Shown in pieces: positions 57,442 to 64,000 of a DNA stretch of 64,000 nt. The translations under genes and the position numbers were made by a program. This DNA comes from a sulfur-oxidizing endosymbiont of Gigantopelta aegis (GTDB lineage Bacteria > Pseudomonadota > Gammaproteobacteria > GRL18). The notes below the pieces were generated by a model. The model was not told the origin of the DNA, did not search any database, and worked only from the letters and a program-made list of their open reading frames with translations. Numbering within the stretch: the stretch's first letter is position 1; each line of letters begins with the position of its first letter. The stretch lies in the NCBI RefSeq assembly GCF_016097415.1, contig NZ_JAEHGE010000001.1:2529157-2593156 (forward strand), given 5' to 3'.

Positions 57442-58465
57442 GTTTTATCTCAGGCGGTTCAATTAAAGTATCTTCAAGCCAGGATGCTGTTGCAAGGCCG
57501 TGATATTGTTGATTATCAAGTAGCGCACATAAATGGCTGATAGGCCAAAGGCCATAAGCAGTTTCAATGCTGCTGGTGATAACGACTTCTATTTTATCTT
57601 TTTGTGCCTGTCTTGCAAGCATTAAAGTTTTGACCAGACTACCCTGAATCATGGGCTTTAGTACCAGTCGTTTGAGCGGATAGGCGGTGAGTTGCCCATC
57701 AAATGATTCATCAAGTGCGAGGGGGATAGTTGTTTGTTGCTGTAGCTTTTGATAGTCATTGTGTGAATAATGCTTTAACGGCTCTTCTATACTGTCGATT
57801 TGACTGGAAAAAGCCCTGAGTGAATCCAGTAATTGCTCGGTTTCACTGACAGACCAGCTTTTATTAGCATCCAGTCGAATTAAGGTAGAGGCTGATACTT
57901 GTTGTAGTAAGATTTTTAATTGTTTAATCTCATTGTTGAGACTCGTCAGACCTATCTTGAATTTTAAACAAGTAAACCCCTCTGCTTCAGCTTGTTTGAC
58001 GCGTGTAAGCACCGCAAAATCAAGTGTACCAAGCATTGCATTGACTCTTATTCTTTTATGTTCAGATAAAGGCTGTAATTTTTGTGGGTGTTTGCCTTCA
58101 AGATCGGCCAAACATTGTGTAAAGCTGAGGTGTTGACTGTGTGCTAATAAGGACAAATAAGCACTTTCCAGGGCGAAATGAGAGGCGGGGTAGTCATCCA
58201 TATCGTTCAAACTGATGTCAGTCAATGCCTGACCGACTAAACTAGCCAGTTTTTGCTCAAGGAACTGCTGTGCACGGGAGAGTGATTCAGTGCCTATTTC
58301 AGGCATGGGCGCACATTCACCAATAGCGATGTGTGAATGTTGATCAACAAGTTTGACTAAAATTCCCTGACGAAAGTGCAAGCAAGACGAAGCTGTTTCC
58401 CAGGGTGTGCTGAGTTTGATTTTATAGGGCATCAGCTCATAGTGTATTAATTTTATGATGGCCAT
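57422..58465 (-). CDS. menC: o-Succinylbenzoate synthase
   Basis: 347 residues from the ATG at 58465 (MAIIKLIHYELMPYKIKLST); the frame is open a further 12 codons through a short repeat. The enolase-superfamily residues are all in place: KFKIG (KxK pair), RLDANKSW (Asp), SIEEPLKHY (Glu), LALDESF (Asp) and LVLKPMIQGS (Lys). The enzyme dehydrates SHCHC to OSB. The start overlaps the menA end by 13 bp. The shared edge contains a 12-bp imperfect repeat (GCCATAAGC units). Confidence 0.87.
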   Translation of the reverse strand: MAIIKLIHYELMPYKIKLSTPWETASSCLHFRQGILVKLVDQHSHIAIGECAPMPEIGTESLSRAQQFLEQKLASLVGQALTDISLNDMDDYPASHFALESAYLSLLAHSQHLSFTQCLADLEGKHPQKLQPLSEHKRIRVNAMLGTLDFAVLTRVKQAEAEGFTCLKFKIGLTSLNNEIKQLKILLQQVSASTLIRLDANKSWSVSETEQLLDSLRAFSSQIDSIEEPLKHYSHNDYQKLQQQTTIPLALDESFDGQLTAYPLKRLVLKPMIQGSLVKTLMLARQAQKDKIEVVITSSIETAYGLWPISHLCALLDNQQYHGLATASWLEDTLIEPPEIKHGLITL

Positions 58466-59367
58466 AAGCTCGGAGGTAGCCATAAGCCTTGAGATAGCCA
58501 TAAGCCTAGTGATAGTAATAGGGTATAAAGCAACTGCAATTGTGCCGTATAGGCGAGTACTTTATTCAGCTCAGAAGTAATTTCCATGCGGAGAAAATAG
58601 CCTATGAGCATGATCGCCAGGGGCAAACTGAAGAGTGCTAACAAGATAGTCCATGGATACTGAGGCAGTAGCACAAGGAGTAATAAGTAGGGGTAGCTCA
58701 TCATGAACACATAAAGTTTTCGTGCCATAGGACGACCAATATAATGCACCAGTGTGAGTTTTTTTACCTTTCGATCACCCTCTAAATCGCGATAATTATT
58801 AACGAGTAAGATAGCTGCCGCCATAGAACCAATACCGGTAGCTAAGATAAGTACGGAATAATTTATAGTATGGCTTTGTAAATAAAAGCTGCCGCCAACG
58901 GCAGCAAAACCAAAGAAAACAATAACAAATAATTCACCCAAGGGAGTATAGGCAATCGCCTTTGGCCCGCCGGTATAAGCATAACCACAAAGGATTGAAA
59001 TCAACCCCAGAATGATAATTGCCATGCCTCCCAGATAGGCTAGATAAATACCGGCAAGAAATGCCATGAAAAAACTGATCAAAGCACCACGTTTGATCTG
59101 TCCAGCGTTCAACCAGCCTTGTTGTGCCGCTCGTTTAGGACCTAGTCTTTCGGGCGTATCTGCACCTTTTTCAAAATCCGCCGCATCATTGTATAGGTTG
59201 GTGCCAATTTGAATGCACAGGGCAGAGATCAGGATAATGATAAATGTGAGCAAGGAAAAGGCCGCCTGTGAATGCCAGGATAAAGCCGAACCCAGTAGCA
59301 CAGGGCTAAGGGCGATAGACAGGGTTTTAGGACGAATTGCCAGCCACCAGATGGAAAAATAATTCAT
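58453..59367 (-). CDS. menA: 1,4-Dihydroxy-2-naphthoate polyprenyltransferase
   Basis: 304 residues with 8-9 TM helices. The prenyl-diphosphate/Mg site is GTNLYNDAADFEKGADT and the second Asp site is VNNYRDLEGDRKVKKLTL. The start MNYFSIWWLAIRPKTLSIAL is typical of MenA. It joins the polyprenyl chain to DHNA in the inner membrane. The last 17 residues (SLGLWLSQGLWLPPSLWP) are a Leu/Trp repeat encoded by the same microrepeat that forms the menC N-terminus, so the C-terminus may have been lengthened by repeat slippage. Confidence 0.9.
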   Translation of the reverse strand: MNYFSIWWLAIRPKTLSIALSPVLLGSALSWHSQAAFSLLTFIIILISALCIQIGTNLYNDAADFEKGADTPERLGPKRAAQQGWLNAGQIKRGALISFFMAFLAGIYLAYLGGMAIIILGLISILCGYAYTGGPKAIAYTPLGELFVIVFFGFAAVGGSFYLQSHTINYSVLILATGIGSMAAAILLVNNYRDLEGDRKVKKLTLVHYIGRPMARKLYVFMMSYPYLLLLVLLPQYPWTILLALFSLPLAIMLIGYFLRMEITSELNKVLAYTAQLQLLYTLLLSLGLWLSQGLWLPPSLWPS

Positions 59368-59867
59368 GACTTTCTGTTTGTTAGTCCTATTTGTCTATAC
59401 ATTTTATTTTTAATCTATAGAAATCAATGAATGATGTCAATTTTGCGATGTTTTACCAATTCGATTTCTTTGATTTTAACTTGATTTACTCTTATTTGTT
59501 GCCTATAAGTTAATTATCCTCGAATAATCGCTTTACAGGTTTAATTGATTATTTCAGGCTAACCTAAAAAACATATCAACTCTGTGGTTTGAATGAAGAA
59601 TATATGTAACTTCTCAATAAGTCTGTGCAAAACTTGAAATAAAAACAAAAAAAGTCTTGACAGCATTTTAGAGGACAAAAATTGCATTTTCACTGCCCCA
59701 TGTAATTTATCCCTATAAATGATCCTGTCGATCTGTCTCAGATCGAAATAGAATATTTTTGAATATTATCTTAACTGAGAGGGAGTTTGATCAACACAGG
59801 GCAAACTAAAGAGCCTTAAAAAGCCATGATACAATTGTTTTATTGAAAACAACCTGTATTGATTATA
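59368..59867. other. Intergenic region with men promoter and IS66 left-hand side
   Basis: 500 bp with no gene. GTTTAATTGATTATTTCAGG at about 59539 resembles the inner part of the foldback element near 36265. A perfect hairpin TCGATCTG-TCT-CAGATCGA lies at 59728-59746. The IS66 left end must lie somewhere here, but its terminal repeat could not be placed because the right end is missing. Confidence 0.4.
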
Positions 59868-60893
59868 GTGAAAAAATTACCTCCAATTCCAGAGATACCT
59901 GAAGAAGAAAAGACACCGGTAGTCCGATTACTCCTTGCTTTCATGGAGCAACAACAGGAAATCATTCAAAACCAACAGGTTGAAATCGATGCCCTTAAAA
60001 CAGAAGTTGCTAAGCTTAAAAAGCTACCTCCAAAGCCTAAAATAAGAGCCAGTAAATTGCCAAAGGATGATGACAATGATAATCCGACAGGTCATTCAGG
60101 AAGCAAGAAAAACAACTCAGGAAATGGGACTAGTAAAAGTCGTAAACGAAAGAAGAAATTGGCTATTCATAAAACCACCGTTATCAAACCAGATAACCTG
60201 CCAGAACATTCACGTTTTTTAGGGTATCAGGATTATTTTGTTCAGGAGCTGCTGATTAAGCCTTTCAATACTCGTTATCGATTGGCTCGCTATAAAACAC
60301 CCGATGGTGATACCTGTATAGGAAAATTGAGCTTTGATACACATATAGGACATTTTGGCCATACATTACAGAGTTATATCGTTTATCAATATTATCACCA
60401 GAGAGTGACTCAGCCATTGATAATACAACAATTAACAGAATTAGGTTTTGATATTTCAACGGGTCAGATCAATGAGATTTTAATCCATGACAAAGACCAT
60501 TTTCATACTGAAAAAAATACATTGCTAACTGCCGGTATCAACAATAGTACTTATATCCATGTTGATGATACGGGTAGTCGTCATGATGGAAAGAATGGTT
60601 ATTGTACTCACGTTGGCAATGAAACCTTTGCCTGGTTTTCAAGTACTCGATATAAGAGCCGGATTAATTTTCTACAATTGTTACGAGGTGCTGCTGTTGA
60701 TTATACGCTCAACGATGCAGCACTTGATTATATGAGAGCAGAAAAATTACCTCACAAGCCATTGAGCGTTATTGAACAAAGTCATCAGACTTGCTTTGAT
60801 AATGAAGAAGCCTGGAAATACTATCTGCAGAACAATAGTATCATAACACAACGGCATGTTCGCATTGCCACAGAAGGCGCTTTACTGGGGGCA
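59868..60893 (+). pseudogene. IS66-family transposase, C-terminally truncated
   Basis: About 342 residues from a GTG at 59868 remain (IS66 TnpC is usually 480-530). The N-terminus has the leucine-zipper region (LAFMEQQQEIIQNQQVEIDA) and a Lys/Ser/Asn linker. The centre has the zinc-finger-less helix region and the IS66 core start YIHVDDTGSRHDGKNGYCTH. The frame ends where IS3 copy D begins at 60894. No tnpA/tnpB companions are visible. Confidence 0.8.
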
Positions 60894-61183
60894 TGATGTG
60901 TCAACACTTTTCCGGACAGTTTTCTAAATATTTTTTGGCTGTTTCAAGTGATTTTTGTCATTTTGTATTTCCTATCATTTTAGTTTCTCATGTTAACTTT
61001 AAACAGATGAAGAGAAAGGGCTTTGCCCTCTGGAACGATAGAGCCGTTCCATTCACCCAAGGTATTTTCACAACGGTAATGATCCTGTTACAATATCTTC
61101 ACGGCACAGGCTGAGGAGCCGATGGCCGTCAACGGTAATGGGCGGCATTTATGTCGCCTTTTACCCCTCTTCAATCAATCGAT

Positions 61184-62047
61184 TTAAGCTATTTCCTGCT
61201 GTATTTCATAATCGACTGGTGACAAATAATCATTAGCCGAATGAAGTCGCTCCCGATTATAAAATACCTCAATATATTCAAATATTGCCTGCTTTGCTTC
61301 TACTCTGGTTTTGAATCGACAATGGTGCGTCAATTCAGTTTTCAAACTATGAAAGAAGCTCTCTGATACAGCATTGTCCCAGCAATTTCCTTTGCGGCTC
61401 ATAGACTGAATTATGTTATGATCCGACAATATTTTTCTATGACTATCAGAGGCATATTGGCTACCTCGGTCAGTATGCCAAAGCAATCCATCCATTGGTT
61501 TACGCTTCCATATGGCCATCAGTAAAGCATCATTGACTAGCTTGGCTTTCATTCGCTCATCCATCGACCAGCCAACAATTTGCCTAGAGAATAAGTCAAT
61601 GACAACCGCTAAATATAACCAGCCTTCCTTGGTGGCAATATAGGTAATATCACCCACATAGTAGCGATCAGGTTGAGAGACAGTAAACTCTCTTTCCAGT
61701 AAATTTGGAGATATACGCTTATTATGCTTGGAATTAGTCGTCGCTTTAAAGCGTCTCTTCGTTTTACAAAACAAACCGGCTTTTTTCATTAATCGACCAA
61801 TTCTCCGGCGGCTTATATGAACGCCTTTTTCAGCCAGTTTTCTTTTTAAGACGACGGGTTCCATAAGTCTTGCGACTGTCTTCAAACAGTTTTTTAGCTG
61901 CTCAGTAAGCGCTTCATTTTCTTTCTCTCTATCCGTTTTAGGAGAGCTAACCCAATCATAATAGCAACTACGGGAAACATCCATAAAACGGCACAGAATC
62001 GTTACCGGGTAATCTTTAGCCTGATCAGTTATCCATGCGTACTTCAC
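61184..62047 (-). CDS. IS3-family transposase OrfB (copy D, intact)
   Basis: 287 residues, the same sequence as OrfB of copy C, with DDE residues in [21 protein letters not shown] and [16 protein letters not shown]. It begins at GTG overlapping the orfA stop. The identity with copy C suggests recent spread of the element. Confidence 0.93.
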   Translation of the reverse strand: MKYAWITDQAKDYPVTILCRFMDVSRSCYYDWVSSPKTDREKENEALTEQLKNCLKTVARLMEPVVLKRKLAEKGVHISRRRIGRLMKKAGLFCKTKRRFKATTNSKHNKRISPNLLEREFTVSQPDRYYVGDITYIATKEGWLYLAVVIDLFSRQIVGWSMDERMKAKLVNDALLMAIWKRKPMDGLLWHTDRGSQYASDSHRKILSDHNIIQSMSRKGNCWDNAVSESFFHSLKTELTHHCRFKTRVEAKQAIFEYIEVFYNRERLHSANDYLSPVDYEIQQEIA

Positions 62048-62343
62048 AAAGTTTCCCTTGCAAAGTACGCTGTGGCCTTTTTAATAAATCACGCTCCTGA
62101 ATCACTTTTGCCAATTCTTTTTTCAGACGTTTTACTTCATCATAAATGTGTTCATCACTTCTATTGGCTACCGTCTTCACCGGTTTGGAATTTACTGATC
62201 CAGGTATGTAGAGTATTTACATTAACACCTAGCTCCCTGGCAGTCTGAGAAACGGGTTGATCCGTCTCATTAGCTAATTTGACAGCTGATTCTTTAAATT
62301 CTGATGTATAGCTTTTATTCGGTTTTTTTGTTTGATCATTCAT
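62044..62343 (-). pseudogene. IS3-family transposase OrfA (copy D), frameshifted
   Basis: It begins like copy C ([19 protein letters not shown]) but lacks 2 bp after NTLHTWIS near 62191, so translation ends at [10 protein letters not shown]. The remaining orfA sequence to the slippery tract (five A) is still present downstream. Confidence 0.8.
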
Positions 62344-62409
62344 TTTAGGTCACACTTTTTATCTTTTAGTTATTTTAAGTTGTGTGTCCGGTTAAGTATA
62401 GCCACATTA

Positions 62410-62819
62410 CCATGCCAATGTGCTGTCATGGGATCATTGGCATCAAAGGCAAAACTTAAAAAAGCGAAAGGAGAGAAATTTGTTGCCTCTTGTGGTAATT
62501 CTGCTTGCTTAGTATGTGAGTGCCACTGAGCTCTAAGCTGAGAAAATCTTGTTTTAAGGGTGCTGAAGCGTTGCTCACCTTTGGCCTCAATGGTGATAAA
62601 TGAACCCAGGCCAAGCAGGCTCTGTCCGGAATCGGGCTGTGATAAAAAAATACAATCATTTATTACCGGAGGCAGTAATGCTTCTGGTAATGCGAGTGTT
62701 GACTCCAATGGAATTTCAAGACTGGTATAGGCGGGGCGTTTTTCCCCCAGTCTCGATGGTAGTGATTCCTCAATTTGAGCAAGTTGTGATTTAAGATCCT
62801 TGATTAAAGTTGAAATCAT
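62410..62819 (-). pseudogene. menF: Isochorismate synthase MenF, N-terminal fragment cut by IS3 copy D
   Basis: The first 136 residues remain (MISTLIKDLKSQLAQIEESL), with the family start pattern FLSQPDSGQSLLGLGSFITI and FAFDANDPMTAHWHGN, then IS sequence. The catalytic chorismate-binding domain (normally about 300 further residues) is absent from this window. It is divergent from nosZ. MenF makes isochorismate, the first committed step of menaquinone synthesis, so the pathway would need another copy elsewhere. Confidence 0.8.
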
Positions 62820-62893
62820 TGTAAAAACATCTGTAATGCAACCATTAAATTGAAAGATATCTGATAGTATAGCCGATTCATACTTGCTTGTTC

Positions 62894-62907
62894 TTAATCT
62901 TGATCAA
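62894..62907. promoter_or_regulatory. FNR/ANR-like box near menF
   Basis: TTAAT-CTTG-ATCAA has one mismatch to the TTGAT-N4-ATCAA consensus. It is centred about 80 bp upstream of the menF start. Confidence 0.5.
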
Positions 62908-63000
62908 AGCATGATAAAACCCTGAAGGAGCCCCAAGCTAAGCCCGTTACAAACGATGTTTTTTAATCAGAATTGCTTTTTTTAAGCTAAAAAACTCCGT

Positions 63001-63014
63001 TTGATTTAGATCAA
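63001..63014. promoter_or_regulatory. FNR/ANR box, perfect consensus, upstream of nosZ
   Basis: TTGAT-TTAG-ATCAA matches the FNR-family palindrome exactly and lies 184 bp upstream of the nosZ ATG, which fits oxygen- or NO-responsive control of denitrification genes. Confidence 0.7.
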
Positions 63015-63197
63015 TGTTATTAAATGCTAATGGATTTATATTCGTACCAACAAAAACTGTGTTATATGACACACTTTGTGTTGAATATAACCGATTATGT
63101 TGATTTTTGTGGTTGACTTCGACAGAAAGTGTACTAAAGTTATGACACATAATTTCTTTATAAAAAGAATCGATTTAAAACAAAAAAGGGTGCAAAT

Positions 63198-64000
63198 ATG
63201 AAAATAGTAAGCAAGAGCGTCGTCTCATTGCTAGCTGGTGTCAGTATTGCCATGGGAGCCATGTCCAGTGCTTCCGCTACATCATCACTTGAAGATGTAA
63301 TGAAGGCTAGAGGACTGACTCAGAAGGATTTGTTGGCAGCAGCAAAGACTTATACACCAACGGGTGGACGAGACGAATATCTGGCATTCAGCTCAGGTGG
63401 TCAAAGTGGACATGTGCTTGTTTATGGCATTCCGTCCATGCGTATTTTAAAATACATCGCTGTTTTTACGCCTGAACCGTGGCAGGGCTATGGTTTTGAT
63501 GATGAGTCAAAGGCTGTTTTAGCTCAGGGACAAAAGCAGGCGGGTGAAATTACCTTCGGTGACACTCACCACCCGGCTTTTTCTGAAACCAAGGGTGAAT
63601 ATGATGGTCAATATCTATTCATTAATGACAAGGCTAACCCAAGAATCGCAGTCATAGACCTACATGATTTTGAAACCAAACAGATTGTTATTAACCCAGT
63701 CTTTAAATCATCACATGGTGGCGCTTTCGTTTCTCCAAATACTGACTACGTGATCGAAGCAGCACAATATCCTGCACCTTTTGAAAACTTATACGTTCCT
63801 TTGGAAGAATTCAATGAAAAATACCGTGGTGGTATGACTTATTGGAAGTTTGATCGTAAAAAAGGTCGTTTAGATCCTAAGCAGTCATTTACTGTAATGG
63901 CACCTCCTTATAGTCAGGATTTATCTGATTTTGGTAAAAATGCCAGTGACGGTTGGTCTTTTACTAACTCGTTCTGTTCTGAGCGTTATGTCGGTGGTAT
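63198..64000 (+). CDS. nosZ: Nitrous oxide reductase, Sec-dependent (clade II-like), 3' end cut
   Basis: The first 267 residues are present; the stop lies beyond the window. The N-terminus is a plain Sec signal (KSVVSLLAGVSIAMGAMSS, cleavage near ASA-TSS) without a Tat twin-arginine, the hallmark of clade II NosZ. The beta-propeller start YTPTGGRDEYLAFSSGG and VYGIPSMRILKYIAVFTPEP is followed by FGDTHHPAFSE (His124-His125, CuZ ligands) and SSHGGAFVSP (His173). The enzyme reduces N2O to N2 in the periplasm with CuA and CuZ centres; the CuA domain is outside the window. An FNR box lies upstream. Confidence 0.95.
   Translation, partial: MKIVSKSVVSLLAGVSIAMGAMSSASATSSLEDVMKARGLTQKDLLAAAKTYTPTGGRDEYLAFSSGGQSGHVLVYGIPSMRILKYIAVFTPEPWQGYGFDDESKAVLAQGQKQAGEITFGDTHHPAFSETKGEYDGQYLFINDKANPRIAVIDLHDFETKQIVINPVFKSSHGGAFVSPNTDYVIEAAQYPAPFENLYVPLEEFNEKYRGGMTYWKFDRKKGRLDPKQSFTVMAPPYSQDLSDFGKNASDGWSFTNSFCSERYVGG

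Larger units (their letters stand above)
60894..62409 (-). mobile_element. IS3-family element copy D, near full length (1516 bp)
   Basis: The right end TGATGTGTCAACAC begins at 60894; on the minus strand the left end TAATGTGGCTATACTTAACC starts at 62409. OrfB is intact; orfA has a 2-bp loss. The flanking triplets differ (GCA at 60891-60893, CCA at 62410-62412) and the two sides belong to different genes (IS66 and menF), so this junction probably marks a deletion or rearrangement, not a simple insertion. Confidence 0.9.
62820..63197. other. Divergent regulatory region between menF and nosZ
   Basis: 378 bp with no gene. It contains two FNR-like palindromes (62894-62907 and 63001-63014) and AT-rich promoter-like sequence upstream of each gene. 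No other structured RNA was recognised. Confidence 0.5.

Overview
The window reads as part of the chromosome of an AT-rich, sulfur-oxidising gammaproteobacterium able to respire anaerobically. The evidence is a dissimilatory sulfur-oxidation set (aprBA; qmoAB with hdrCB; soxB next to a TtrSR-like two-component system), menaquinone biosynthesis genes and a clade II-type nosZ. Dispersed REP-like foldback repeats and degraded insertion sequences resemble those of Beggiatoaceae/Thiotrichales genomes, but I cannot fix the lineage from sequence alone.

Layout. 0-7 kb: a cut-off alkaline-phosphatase-superfamily gene, a soluble CZB chemoreceptor, ygiQ, a lytic transglycosylase and proS. 7.6-17 kb: one co-directional run of an RND fusion protein, an RND permease with a long lysine-rich tail, a ParA-like ATPase, a TPR protein, a one-TM coiled-coil protein and a dynamin-like GTPase. 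This is the best candidate here for an undescribed system. 17.3-20.8 kb: a DUF6394-like membrane protein, a two-RCK potassium channel and a secreted tyrosine-rich protein. 21-25.4 kb: aprB, aprA (broken by two frameshifts), a cysteine-cluster protein and a phosphoesterase. 25.5-31 kb: an nhaA pseudogene and a nest of IS3-family copies, one inside another. 31-36.3 kb: a degenerate HD-GYP protein, a lipoprotein, a surface-antigen-like protein, a solute-binding-protein gene split by an IS with 9-bp target duplications, and repeats. 36.3-41.5 kb (minus strand): qmoA, qmoB (one frameshift), hdrC, hdrB. 42-48.5 kb: a CbbQ/CbbO-type AAA+/VWA pair, a PstS-like binding protein and a membrane chemoreceptor. 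48.6-53.6 kb: soxB and the divergent ttrS/ttrR-like pair. 53.8-62.8 kb: menG/ubiE, menE, menI, menC, menA and a truncated menF, with IS66 and IS3 remnants where more men genes would be expected. 63.2 kb to the end: nosZ, cut by the window edge.

How the genes work together. Thiosulfate would be handled by SoxB (other Sox genes are not here). Sulfite would be oxidised through APS by AprBA, with electrons passing to QmoAB-HdrBC and then probably to quinone. Menaquinone and N2O reduction give an anaerobic outlet, and two FNR-like boxes lie between menF and nosZ. Several frameshifts fall in or next to homopolymers or short repeats (aprA, qmoB, nhaA, transposases), so sequencing or assembly error is a serious alternative to real gene decay throughout.
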